Positions 26,555 to 37,373 are shown, counted from the first letter of the stretch. The stretch: 64,000 nt of DNA from Aspergillus flavus (GCF_009017415.1 NC_092406.1:5766001-5830000); one strand, 5' to 3'. Notes: a model not told the origin generated them from the sequence alone. Numbers and translations are program-made.

Positions 26555-27907
26555 ATGTTCACACCAACAACCCTCCGTCTCCCCCGAACCCTCCCTTCAA
26601 CACTCACCCGCCGCCTCAGCACCCTCCCCAAAACCCCCCGCCCAAGTCTCAAACACCACCTCCAACCCCTCCAATTCCCACAGAGACGCTCCCTCTCGAC
26701 CTTCCAAAAATGGACCCTCGGTCTCAAACAAGCGAAACGCGACATCTGGCGCAAAAACCCCATCCTGCTCCCTCTTGCGCTCTTCTCCGCCGCAACAGCC
26801 ACAGCCATATTCACCTACATTGCCTACGTCGAGTACACGCGCGTCGGGCCCCAGTATCATAAGTTCCCGCCGCCGGTGGCGGAGGCGCTCCGGACGGCGG
26901 TGTATTATACGGAGGTGGATCTGAGTCCGCCGAAGGCGCTGCAGGCGTATAAGGAGGCGTTGCGGATTGGGATTGAGATGGGGATGCATCCGTTTTCGGA
27001 TGAGGTGGTTGGGATTAAGATACAGGTTGCGATGATGCTTGAGCGGGCGGGGTTGGCGAAGGCGGCGGTGGAGGTGTTGGAGCGGACGAAGGGGGAGATT
27101 ATGGGGTTTGTGGAGGGGAAGGATCGTGGGGAGGGGGTGATTGGGGTGAAGATTGAGAAGGAGGAAGGGGAAGAGAAGAGGAAGGAGGTGGAAGAATTCG
27201 AGAAGCAGCAGCGGGATAAGGTGTTGAAGAAGGCGGTGGGGATTGAGATGAAGCTTGCGGAGTTGTATTCGAGTGATTATATCCAGGATGAGAAGAAGGC
27301 GGAGGCGGCGCAGGTTGCGGCTGTGGAGCTTTGTTTGAAGGAGTTGCATCGGCGGCAGAGTCTGGGGCTTCCTGTTGGGGGTGGGTTGGAGGCTGATAAT
27401 ACCGAGGGGTGGTTGAATGTTACGGAGATTGCGACAGCGTTGACGGATCTGGCGGGGAGGTATACGGCGCAGGAGAACTATGAGCTTTCGATTCCGCTCC
27501 AGATGCGCGCCCTGGATCTGCTTCATACTGAGGAGGGGGATGCGCCGACGTGTAAGCAGGTTGTGCTGCTGAATAGTGTTGCTGGCTGCATGGCGGGACA
27601 GGCGCAGAAGCCTATTCGGGCTGAGGACCCGAAGAAGGCGAAGGAGCAGCTTTTTGATGCTGCCGAAAAGTGGGCGCAGAAGGCGCTTGATGTTGCAGCG
27701 AGGATTCAGCCTCCTGTTCGCGATGAGGAGTGTGATACTTCTTGCGTGGCGGCGACGTTCAACCTGGGTTGGCTGGCGGAGTTCCAGGGTAAGGCGAAAG
27801 AGGCGGAGAGGCTCTACGGAGAAGCCAAGTCGTTGTCGCAGGGTCTAGGCTTTGAACAGGGCGTCTCTATGGCCGATGCCGCTCTGAAGAGGCTCACGAA
27901 GAACTAA
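26555..27907 (+). CDS. Mgr3-like TPR protein of the mitochondrial inner membrane
   Basis: Single-exon gene of 450 residues. The frame is open upstream to 26384, but MFTPTTLRLPRTLPSTLTRR is the sensible start because it begins an Arg/Ser/Thr/Leu-rich mitochondrial presequence. A membrane segment, NPILLPLALFSAATATAIFT, sits near residues 68-90, followed by VEYTRVGPQYHKFPPPVAEA. TPR-type helices follow: PKALQAYKEALRIGIEMGM, VAMMLERAGLAKAAVEVLER and LAGRYTAQENYELSIPLQMR. Near the end come TFNLGWLAEFQGKAKEAERL and MADAALKRL. This layout matches yeast Mgr3, an adaptor that helps the i-AAA protease Yme1 take substrates. The family call is moderate; TPR and membrane anchor are firm. Codon choice changes sharply near 26860, from C-ending to G-rich codons. 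Confidence 0.65.
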   Translation: MFTPTTLRLPRTLPSTLTRRLSTLPKTPRPSLKHHLQPLQFPQRRSLSTFQKWTLGLKQAKRDIWRKNPILLPLALFSAATATAIFTYIAYVEYTRVGPQYHKFPPPVAEALRTAVYYTEVDLSPPKALQAYKEALRIGIEMGMHPFSDEVVGIKIQVAMMLERAGLAKAAVEVLERTKGEIMGFVEGKDRGEGVIGVKIEKEEGEEKRKEVEEFEKQQRDKVLKKAVGIEMKLAELYSSDYIQDEKKAEAAQVAAVELCLKELHRRQSLGLPVGGGLEADNTEGWLNVTEIATALTDLAGRYTAQENYELSIPLQMRALDLLHTEEGDAPTCKQVVLLNSVAGCMAGQAQKPIRAEDPKKAKEQLFDAAEKWAQKALDVAARIQPPVRDEECDTSCVAATFNLGWLAEFQGKAKEAERLYGEAKSLSQGLGFEQGVSMADAALKRLTKN

Positions 27908-28342
27908 ATGAGTGCAGGCCTCTGTACTATTAGACTGTGACATGTGCAATATGATATAGCCAGTGTATGGATAGATGAATATGAAAAGCCCCGCAGGACA
28001 TGACGGGCAGTTTCTACGTGTACAGATACGGCAGTGATATAGATAAGAGTACGGTCACCTTACCCTAATGTCTCAGCCCCAGCAGTGCTTTTTAAGGTAT
28101 TTTTTGTCTTTGTATTAGAACATGGCATGTCTTCCTTTACAAGATCCCAGACAGTCGGATTTTATGAATCGAGTAAGCTAGACATGTTTAGAAAAACCTC
28201 GGGTCCGGTTAAGGAACGCCGAAGTGCTTCATTGCTCGTGGCTCATACATCCCAACCAATGCCTGCCCTTTTTTGTTAAGGAAAAATAAAAAACAAAATA
28301 GTTATCTTCCTCTCATGTCCCTCACCGATGGGTATTCATCAT
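27908..28342. other. Convergent 3' region of Mgr3-like gene and cpcB
   Basis: 435 bp carrying the 3' untranslated regions of two converging genes. Nothing else seen. Confidence 0.6.
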
Positions 28343-29760
28343 TTATGCCCTCGACATGACACCCCAGGCACGGATCTTGTTGTCAGTGTAACCAGCGAAG
28401 AGAGTCTGGCCGTCAGCGCTCCAGGCCAAGCTGACACACTCGGGCTCGCGGCTCTTCTTGCCCTTCTCGATGTACTCGGGCTTGAGCTCATCAACCTTGC
28501 TCTTCTTCTCGAGGTCGAAGATGGTGATGCTGCTGGCGGTGGCAGCGCAGAGCCAGTAGCGGTTGGGGGAGAAGACGAGAGCGTGGATCTCATCGCCAGC
28601 GTGGAGAGAGTAGAGGTGCTTGGACTCGTTGAGATCCCAGAGCATGGTGGTACCGTCCTTGCCACCGGAGGCGCAGAGGGATCCATCGGGGGAGATGGTG
28701 ACGGTGTTGATGTAGCCGGTGTGACCGATGTGGTCGGTCTGGAGGCGGCAGGAGGCGAGCTCCCAAACCTAGTAACACAGTTCAGATTAGCTGTGAACAC
28801 ACTTTTTCACGTGCAGATGCAGAGATATAGCATTGATGTGTTGGTTGTTCATCAGGGTATAGGTGATTGTTGGTCTCATGGCCATATGGCTCTGAAGTAG
28901 CAAATACGTTTTATACAGAAACATCATTTGAACACATCGATTTCGGTAAAGGGTAAAGGGAAACTGTCTGATGCGTACCTTGACGAGCTTGTCCCAACCA
29001 GCGGAGACGATGACAGGGTTCTGGGGGTTGGGGCTGAAGCGGACGCAGGAGACCCAGTCGGTGTGGCCCTTGTCGGTGATGGTGAACTTGCAGTCACCGA
29101 GGGTGTTCCAGAGCTTGATGCTGCGGTCACGAGAAGCGGAGACAATCTGGCGGTTGTCGGCGGAGAAGGAGACGGAGAGGACGTCGTTGGTGTGGCCAAC
29201 GAAGGTACGGGTGGTCTCGCCGGTAGCGAGCTCCCAGAGGCGGAGAGACTTGTCCCAGGAGGCAGACAGAGCGTAGGCACCGTCGGAGGAGATCACCTAT
29301 TGAATTCGCAAAATCCACATGTCAGCCGAACTTCCTTTCGCACCAAGTCCCCCGCGATATCCACGGTCTTCGGAAGGGTTCGGTATGCATACACAGTCAG
29401 AGACGATGTGAGAGTGACCCTCGAGGCTGCGCTTGGGGTAACCGTAGGCCTGCTCGTCGCGGGTAAGGTTCCAGATGATCAGGGTCTTGTCGCGACTGCC
29501 AGAGAGCAGCATGTTGGGGCTAGAGTCGGAAAAAGAATCAAGTCAGAAACCATTTTATCCAGAATTAATCAACCAATGCCATTTCTCGAATTTCTTCATC
29601 ACTGAAGACTTTCACATCTTTCTTTTATGGCTTCAAAAATTTCTTTCTTGTCTTTGATATCGGATCCGGAATTCCCTTACTTCTCCAAAGAGGTAGCCAG
29701 GGAAGTAACCCAGCCATTGTGACCCTCGAGGGTACCGCGAAGGACCAGCTGCTCAGCCAT
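28343..29760 (-). CDS. cpcB: RACK1/Asc1-type WD40 ribosomal protein
   Basis: Seven-bladed WD40 protein that sits on the 40S ribosomal subunit and couples translation to signalling; in Aspergillus it is CpcB, tied to amino-acid cross-pathway control and development. Exons 29760-29681, 29519-29393, 29296-28979 and 28768-28343 give about 316 residues. The start reads [21 protein letters not shown] units follow with [75 protein letters not shown] and [13 protein letters not shown], ending MSRA-stop. All three introns splice in phase. Intron 3 (28978-28769, 210 nt) is unusually long and hosts a C/D snoRNA, listed separately. Upstream lie Tbf1-like and E-box sites. Identification is secure. Confidence 0.97.
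28846..28934 (-). ncRNA. U24 (snR24)-type C/D box snoRNA in cpcB intron 3
   Basis: On the minus strand a C box ATGATGT (28927-28921) and a D box CTGA (28855-28852) are flanked by TGTTCA (28934-28929) and TGAACA (28851-28846), a perfect 6-bp terminal stem. Inside is GTATTTGCTACTTCAGA, close to the U24 guide as I remember it from yeast and human. A small GCCATATGGC hairpin and a C'-like ATGAGAC follow, then CAATCACC before box D. In S. cerevisiae the U24 gene SNR24 lies in the intron of ASC1, the cpcB orthologue, so the host is the same. The role would be 2'-O-methylation of large-subunit rRNA. Confidence 0.85.
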
Positions 29761-30529
29761 GATGACGATGGTAGGGGACCGCGAGAGGGAGAGAGGATGA
29801 ACGCGGGCGGAGCAATTGTCGTTGACTCTGAGGTAAAATCCCAGCGTTCGAAGATGGAGGAGCAGAGTCGGCGTGCCCGCCTAAGCCCTAACTCCCTTAC
29901 CGCCCTCTGTGTGCGTGGTCACATGGAACCCTAACATAAGCGAGTCACGTGCAGCGGTTAGTTCTCTTAGTTCTCTTACTAGTTCCTGGTTCCGATAATA
30001 GTGGATCATCCAACAATATAATGCCATTCGCTGTCGGGATCTTTAAGAGATGGAAGCTTTTGTATTGCCTAATTGGTTACACTGTATACATCTCTCTTCA
30101 TTTTTCAATGCTTTCATGAACATTTATAACAGTACACTATTCCTGTGGATTTCTCATTATTGACCAGTAGTAATACTCTTATCAATGAGGGCGTGAGACA
30201 TCTACCCTAAATAGAAAGTGTAACTCAACAAGAGGATGTGACTAACTGTACATCAGAGACTGGACAGACATACCAGTCGCATACTATATAGTTACTAGCT
30301 GTCATGTATCTATAAGTATCTATTATGCTTAACAGTCGACCTGCACAGTACATGCACTAGATACATAATCCACCCGGCCAATAGCACATCCCCAAAACTC
30401 TGAGACAAGACAAGAAAAGGAACCAACACAAAGAATGCATAAACTTCCTACACAAACCAACTATATAATACAAGCCCAACCCAGTATGCTTTTGTACAAA
30501 CATCCTTCTATACAATACACAAATCTAAC
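29761..30529. promoter_or_regulatory. cpcB upstream region and sdh5 3' flank
   Basis: The part nearest 29761 is the cpcB promoter with the sites listed separately. The rest is AT-rich spacer leading to the sdh5 stop codon. Confidence 0.6.
29884..29951. promoter_or_regulatory. Two Tbf1-like sites and an E-box upstream of cpcB
   Basis: AGCCCTAA (29884-29891) and AACCCTAA (29927-29934) both fit the yeast Tbf1 consensus ARCCCTAA. CACGTG, a Cbf1-type E-box, is at 29946-29951. They lie 124-191 bp upstream of the cpcB start. Tbf1 with Cbf1 controls ribosomal protein genes in Candida albicans, and Tbf1 controls snoRNA genes in yeast. Use here is inference. Confidence 0.45.
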
Positions 30530-31485
30530 TCATGAATCAAACACCTGAACATTCGGCATGCGACCAAGTCCCGCACCACCAGTCTTCTTACTCTTAGCAG
30601 CATGGAACCCAGTAGCACTGTTATCCTGCACATGCTGTCTCAAAAGGCGCAAGACCTCCGAATCAGCCCAGCGAGACGGAACGGGCCGGTAAGCAGCCTT
30701 GTAGGCACCGACCGTCTGGGCCCATTCGCCGCTCTTAGCCCCAGTGCGCTTCCAAGTCTCGGTGGGGGTATCCTCAGCAACATTGTCTTCCGTAGGGGGA
30801 TCCTGCGTCGCCCAGTAGTAGATATCCCAGTCGTTCTCGTCGAGGAACCGGTCATACTCCTGCAGCTGCTCCTTGTTCATCTTGGAAAGATAAACGTCGG
30901 CAAAGGTAGAAAGCAACAAATCGGACTCGAGGATTCCTCGCTTCCGGCTCTGATCTATTTCAGGCACCCAAATCAGTCCCCATGGACCTCCCAGCAATGA
31001 ATTAGTAATACCAGATTGGGGGAATACTCACACAGCAACCTGGCCCTGATAGTAGAAACATCCTCCCCAGTGCGCTTCAGTGGCTCAACCTTGAACGTAA
31101 TACCCTCCATCTCACCCACACCAAGCTCCGGCTTCTGCGCGCCAGTCTCCTGGCGACCACCGGTGAAATGCTCAACCTTTCCGGGGTAGGGATCCGCCGG
31201 CTTGTAGTTCGGGTCGGCAGCGCTGACAAATTCCGGTGGCACGGACTTTTCCCCGGCCTTGGGAAAGTCCCTGGTCATGGTAGAAGTCGTGTTGGGTACA
31301 TGCTGGTTGGGAGGCCGGTTGGTCTGGTATTCACGGTGCTCTGGCGCTGTTGAGGGAGCGCGGCCGTTATCGTCTTTGGGACGAATTGCCGAGCTACCGA
31401 AGGAGCGACGGGCGAGGGTTGTTCTGAGAAAGAATGGCGACAATGAGGGTCGCGCGAAGCGCTGGATGAGTCTTGGGGCGGACAT
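30530..31485 (-). CDS. sdh5: Succinate dehydrogenase assembly factor 2 (Sdh5/SDHAF2)
   Basis: Mitochondrial matrix factor needed to attach FAD covalently to Sdh1 of respiratory complex II. Exon 1 (31485-31032) and exon 2 (30954-30530) give 292 residues. The N-terminus [15 protein letters not shown] with [14 protein letters not shown] is an Arg/Ser presequence. The conserved core is [15 protein letters not shown], then [18 protein letters not shown] directly across the intron join, [20 protein letters not shown] and [10 protein letters not shown] Thr/Glu-rich linker follows, then a C-terminal fungal extension with [11 protein letters not shown]. The LLY-QSRKRGI junction depends on removing the intron at 31031-30955. 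Identification is firm. Confidence 0.93.
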
Positions 31486-31957
31486 GTTGGCTCTGCTGGT
31501 GTGTTTGTCGCAAGAGAGTTGTGCAGAAGGGAATTGTCGCTGGGGAGAATCGGAATTGTTTCTTCGTTCACCATGACGGGATTGACATCATCCGGAGATT
31601 TTGGAGGTATTGTTTGTTGTGTTTGCATGCTCTAAACACAGCCAACCGGGGTTGTGTATTACAAAGATTATCTTTAATCGCAGGGAGGCGGCTATGCACA
31701 TGGTACATATGTACAATATGTCCTGATGAATTGGTCTTTGAAGTCGGAGTAATCCATTACATCATCCCTAGTTGTCTAACGCTATCGTAGGATCATAAGA
31801 GTATTCAAACAGTATACCGTAGATATATCCGAGACTACATAAAAGTCGAAACCACACTCGACAGATGCATAGAACTCCGTATTTTGTCATGAGAACAAGG
31901 AAACTACAATGCAGAGTGCCTTTCCGCTCAGTCCAGGCACTTCGAAACAGGGACCGT
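31486..31957. other. sdh5 promoter and erv25 3' flank
   Basis: 472 bp between tandem minus-strand genes. An open frame on the minus strand (31628-31275) overlaps the sdh5 start but has no homology I recognise. Confidence 0.5.
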
Positions 31958-32901
31958 CTAGATAAGATGCTTGGATCTGCAAGTAGCCGAAGCCGTCAGT
32001 CGAGTCGTAACCATCTGCAACCAGAGATACATACCTGAAGTAGGCCCTCAGATAGATTACCTGCCAAACACCCAAGCCAATCAGCATTCCCATTGTGCCA
32101 AACGCAAACCATTTCACACGCTCGTTGGTGCTCTCGTTGGTGTCACGCAGCTTTTGCTCACGCGCACGAAGGTATTCCATTTCGCTGACGATTTCTTGCA
32201 CCATCTCCTCAATGCGGCGGAGGTCAGTCTCGAGGGGCTTGAGCTTCTCATGGTCCTGAATGCTAGACCAGTCACGAGCATCGGCGCCAATGTCAACATC
32301 GAGTTCAATGGACCGATAAGGGTTGGCAACACCAGCTGCAGAATACATCAGAAAATAGTCCAACAATCAAGCATTTTCGACAATATAAGGGCGAGAAAAT
32401 GATAGTTAAAAGCAGGAACAGGGTAGGTGACATACACCGTCCCTCAAGCTTGTTCTCGAAGCAGACATCGAAAGCGGTATCCTCCGAAGAAGTGAATGTC
32501 TGGCGAGTCTCGCCTACAACGTCCCTCGGGCGACCGTGGTCATTGCCCAGGGCATCTTTGATCTGGTTTCCGGAAAGAACGATTAGCGAATCTGCTCCTG
32601 ATTCAATCTAGCCCGACGAGTCCTGTGAAGCGGGCTTCACAATTCACCGCAAATAACCATTGACCGAACATAGGGGCGTAATGCGACATACATGAATGTT
32701 AACCTTCTGTCCATCACCCTTCTGACCGCTCACGATAGCTGTCACGACGACAAGCTGGTCCTTAAAGACGAAGTTGCGGATGCATCGCTCGTTCTTTCCG
32801 CTCACAGCGGGCAGGTCGAATTTCAACGCGGCGGAAATCTGGATAAGACATAGGAATAATATTCCGAGGATGGACCTCAAAGTAGGCTGTGACGTCCCCA
32901 T
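31958..32901 (-). CDS. erv25: p24 family cargo receptor Erv25
   Basis: Type I membrane protein of the p24 delta class (EMP24/GP25L, GOLD domain), cycling between ER and Golgi in COPII and COPI vesicles. Four exons give about 218 residues. The start at 32901 reads [17 protein letters not shown], a signal peptide ending near AALKFDLPA. The luminal GOLD domain contains [17 protein letters not shown] and [14 protein letters not shown], whose two Cys form the usual disulfide. A coiled region, [19 protein letters not shown], precedes [17 protein letters not shown] sequence, the membrane helix and the tail AYFRSKHLI-stop. The Phe-Arg...Lys tail is a coat-binding signal. The last intron must be removed to reach this tail; read-through gives an unrelated end. 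The third join (RSGVANPY) is the least certain, because the donor could shift by a few bases. Confidence 0.92.
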
Positions 32902-33733
32902 TGTCGAAGCTAGATTGTCGCTGTGGTCGACAGTGAGGTCCTGGAAATTGACAACAAAGCTCGGGAGCTGCCATTGATGCCACGCCGCGCTCAAGGGTTC
33001 CGGAGCCCTCGGGAGAACAATGTTCCGCCATCAATCGACCGCGCGCTTTAAGAACAGATATTGATCTACACTAGTCCGGATTTCTAAAGATACTTTGGGA
33101 TCATTTGAATATTTCTACAGTCGTTACAGGTCCTTGGAAAGGTTGGAATGAGATTAAAGAGATTAGTCATTGCGTGGCTAGCAGTTTCTTGATATCATGT
33201 ACGGTCCGCCCAATTTTGCTTATGAGAGTAAACGCATAAACACGGCTTCCCAGGGGAATGAGTTGTAACAATAAAAAGAAAAGAGAAGAAAAGAAAACAA
33301 TGTCCCGAGCTTAGAATATTGAAGGCAGGATATCATTCGTTCCAAATCCCATAAAGTCAAACACGACGGGGTACAAATTCAACAGGACAAAGTGGTATAT
33401 GGAGAAGGAAAAGGCCAACGAGTGTCGTACCAGAGCAACGAAGAAAGTAAGGAAGATAAATGGAAGGGAACTCGTTCACCCAAGGCCCAGACATCAAGAC
33501 GGAGGAGTCTTGACCCGTAGACAAAGGTAGTAAGGAAAAAGAGAACCTGAATCAAACGAAACACAGGATGGATCGTGACATAGCTTTAAATCGCTTCTAA
33601 AGAAAACGAAAAGAGAAACGCAAGGGCATATCTAATGGACACGTGGGCTAATAGACTTGAGAATGAAAATAAGGGAAAAAAGAGTATGAGAGTAGGGAAT
33701 AGGCGAGGCATAAAATAGGATTACAAAATGGCA
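32902..33733. other. erv25 promoter and 3' flank of the next gene
   Basis: 832 bp. The left part must promote erv25. The rest is purine-rich on the plus strand, with runs such as AAAGAAAAGAGAAGAAAAG near 33275. No gene seen. Confidence 0.55.
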
Positions 33734-36700
33734 CTAGACCTCGAGCTTCTTCCGGCGTCCGAAAAGGCGCGAGAGGCTATTCACCCCGGATTCTCTACCC
33801 TTCGAGGCCAGTGATGAGGAGGCTCGGGGTGCAGGAGGCTCAGGAGGCCCCGTCGTCCTGAGAAATTCAGCCAGGGCACTAGTCTCTGTTTGCCGATCTG
33901 TGACGGAGGGAAGGCTGCTGGTTCCATACATTGCGCCTCTGCTCCTCTCGGCGCCAACTTTGACTGAATAGTTCGATGGCGCTGCGGCATAGCTGTCCTG
34001 CTGTTGACGGAGCGAAGCCTTTGATAGTTTCGTAGTAGGCACCTTGTCCCCAGATGCATTGCGAAGAAGTCGCGCCTTCATTCCGAACGCACCGGATGAG
34101 CTCTTGGGGGGCATTGTGTTGACTGCCATGGGCTGCGGGCTGGGCTCCGACTCCGGAGGAGGAACATTACGCAAGAAATCTATCAAGCTTTCCTCCTCGC
34201 GCTTGGGCTTCGGGTCGTCCAGGAGCTCGTCAAGGTCCTCATCGTCATCTGAGTCAATGGCATAGGGGTCTGGCACCCTACGTTGTTTGCGCACAGGACG
34301 AGGGTCGTCCACTGGTGCTGTTGGCATGTGCTGAGCAGCAGTTGGGTGTACGGTAGTTCGGTTGCCCGTCTCCAGTAGTCCTGTGCGAGACCCGACGGAA
34401 GTCAACATTGATCCGTCTTGCGTGCTAGATACCGAGGGCGCATTATTTTCGGAGAGGCCAGTTTCCAGCGAGTTCAACTCGTCCGAATCCATGGTGTCTC
34501 GGAACGGTGCAACCGCACGTGGAATGCGGCGTGCCCCTGCAGTGGGTGGACCTTCACGAATGAAGTCGATCAACTCGGTTGTCCGATCTTGATCCGCTTT
34601 TGAACTAGCTGCTGAACGGGCCTCCAGCTTAGGGCCACTGCGAACTGTGCTCGACGGTGAACGTGGTGATTGGGTCGGCTGGGTGCTGAGGGGGCTACTT
34701 GGACCGGTCGACTTGATAGAGTGATCGTAATCACTAGACGAGCCAGTATTTGGTTTCCGATCGGCAGCTTGTTCCGGGTCTGATGACTGTTGTGAAGTCG
34801 CAGTCGAGGGTATTTCGATAGCTTTGTATTTGGGTGTGTTAATAGTTCCCCTGGAAGACGTGTGAGAGGTACTGGGACGTGGTACTTCCTCCCCGGGAGG
34901 GGCGCTATTCTTCAGGAACTCAGCCAGGTCCGCAGTGCTCGACCTGACTCTCCAGCGGGGGGAATCAGGTTCCTATTATAATTGATTATCAGTCGACGAA
35001 CTCGAATAAAAAAGAGAGAGGAAGAGAGAAAATTAACCATACCTCAATTTCCCTCATATTTTTCGGGGTAAGGGTATAATGGAGAGTTTCCTCACTGCGG
35101 ATCAATTCGTCCAAGCCGGTCGTGTCGTCATACGGTTCTTCAGCGAACCGATTGGTCTCGGAGGAGTTGCGCAGGCGAATTGAAACAGAATCCACCTGAA
35201 GACCAATCAGGCCTTTCAGCCTGCTTGAAACCTGGGACGTGGTCGACCCGGCGGTCACTGGGCGTTTCTCACGTTGGCTACTGAAACTGTCGGAGCGACG
35301 CGGTCTGGAGTAGACGGAAGAGGCTGCTGAAGTGGACGGTCGGATGACACGCTGAACCGCTGCACGTTCAGTTACCGAACTTATCGAGGATACCCCTGAA
35401 CTTGAGCGGCCGTAACGATGGTGACTTATACCCACCAAGGGGCTCGGCCTATGTCGAGTCCGCGAACGATCAGAATAAACGCTTTCTCCTGAAGTGGAAG
35501 GTGGGCGAGAGATCTTCTCTTCCAGGTCAGTGGAAGTCCGAGTCTGAGGGGCCGAGGACTCTGTTGAAGGTTTATTTGTATCAGGATCCTTTGAAACATC
35601 GTGACTGATGGTAGGCTGCGCCGGGGTGGAGTTCCCCCCTTGCGTTTGTGACGGATCATCAACCACTGTTGGCATCGCTCGTTCGCTGATCACTCGAGTC
35701 GCGGTAGTCGACCTGTCATTTTCGCGATTTGCGTCCCTGCTACAGACACGCTTCGGTCGCTGTATCGGAGCCAATTTGGGTTTTTCGCACATTCCCTGTC
35801 CTTCAATCACCTCCGTGTCGGAATCGGTCTGGAAACGATCGCTCAGAGATGTTGACGAACCCGAAGTACTACTGGCTTGACTCGACTCGACTTCTACCGA
35901 CACGGCAGATTGTGACGACGTGGCCATCTTATCCTGCTCCAACGATTCCTCCGGTAGAGGATCTGCCTCTGATACCTTTGACTCAGCTTTGGCCTTGGGA
36001 GGCTCATCATCCTCTTCGTGCTCGTACATGGTCTCCAGCGGCTTTTGTTCGTCAGATGCGGTGGGAGATGGCCGGTCGGCAGTTTGATCAGTTTCTGCCG
36101 ACTCCGGGGGGGTAGTATCGGGCAACGATTTCGCGCGGACATGGCGGGTGAACTTTGCGCTCAGTGGGGTGATGGGCGATGTGGGAGATCTCGGCGATGG
36201 CAAGGTCAGCACCATGAGGCTATGGGGTCGCACTTTGTGAGCCACCACTGCCTGCATGGTCTGAACTATTTCAGCACCTTCACCATCAGACGTAAAACCT
36301 TCGATCTCCTCGACATCGTGGTCACCCTCCGGGAGTGCAACAGACGCCGGGTCAATCTCCTTTGGGATCTCGATGACCGGTCTTTGTGGCAGCTCATCAT
36401 CAGTAACCCCACTGCTCTTCCGACACGACGAAGGACCAACTGTTGCACGGCGTCGAATAGATTCTCTAGAAACCACTCGGGACAACATAGGAGACCGAGT
36501 GTACCTGCGCCACGTGCGCCAAAGACGACCCATGGTTGGGTTCAATGCTAATTTCTCCATATCCAAGTCCTCCACGATTAAACGGTTGATGGTGCTTCGT
36601 TCTCCGCCAGACTCTGCCTCCTCAGGACCGTCACTCGGTTTGGCGGATAGTCGTGACCGAGCTGTTTCGCCCGCTATCACCAAAGCCTGTTCACCAAGAT

Positions 36701-37373
36701 GCTCGATGATGGAAGTCAGGAAGATGGCAGCCGCCGGCGTAATATTTCCTACATGCATAGAAAACCGCGGCGAGACACTGCCGTCATCATCCAAACCATT
36801 CTGTGCGATGTACTCCTCCTCGTCATCTTCTTCCATATCTCCCAGTCGGGTATAGACCATACAGCGCAGGCGAGTCAATTTCCAGGAACGAATCAGGTCG
36901 AAAACACCGTTTTGAGACATACCCCGACGGAATTGAAACTCTTCCTCCTCCGGACCACCCATATACTCGCTCAACTCCTCATCTGCCGCAGAGACCACTT
37001 GGTTTGCGAGTCGCGGCTTTAACACATCCGCCACCGCTGGTCGAATACATGCTAGTTGCGTTGACTTAGCAGCCGCCAGGATGTTGAAGAGAATATGGTC
37101 CAAGAATCCATTCAGAGCTGCAAGAGCTTCAGGAGTGACAATCGCTTTAGCATCCGAATCCCCGCCTTCCTCGGCCACGAAGTCCGCAGTATTGAATTCT
37201 TGGTCAGTGGTGATGATCTGAGCGGCGGACGAAGATGCGATAAAGGAAGGCGGAGGCTTCGCCGCTGGCGGGGACATGTGAATGCGAGAGAGAGAATCGC
37301 TCGACATGCTGTTACTCCGGGAGCGTGAAGCCGTCCGGCCCATGTCGGACTCTGGACCTTTTGTATTCTGCAT
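33734..37373 (-). CDS. Large disordered protein with histone-fold-like segment and four FL-PP motifs
   Basis: Two exons (37373-35043 and 34972-33734) give 1189 residues; the join reads NMREIE then EPDSPRWRV. Function is not recognised. Residues about 77-290 are ordered. TPEALAALNGFLDHILFNIL is followed by ITPAAAIFLTSIIEHLGEQA and LVIAGETARS, which resemble the H2A helix 2 region (APVYLAAVLEYL... LAGNAARD), and then NRLIVEDLDMEKL. The rest is Ser/Thr/Pro/Glu-rich and probably disordered. The C-terminal 400 residues hold four copies of a short motif: DLAEFLKNSAPP (about 792), ELIDFIREGPP (909), SLIDFLRNVPPP (1040) and ALAEFLRTTGPP (1145). The C-terminus is basic (RLFGRRKKLEV). A role in chromatin or as a scaffold is inference. 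Confidence 0.8.

Noticed and set aside
26597..27526. 309-residue open frame antisense to the Mgr3-like gene
   Set aside because: It arises from the strong strand bias of the real gene; the product is Arg/Leu/Pro/His-rich without motifs, and the sense strand has TPR and membrane features.
28928..29605. 225-residue open frame antisense to cpcB
   Set aside because: Shadow of the G/C-ending codons of cpcB. It runs across cpcB introns and has no recognisable domain.
29520..29680. Second C/D-like pair (GTGATGA and CTGA) in cpcB intron 1
   Set aside because: No terminal stem can be formed next to the boxes and no known guide was recognised, so chance is the better explanation.
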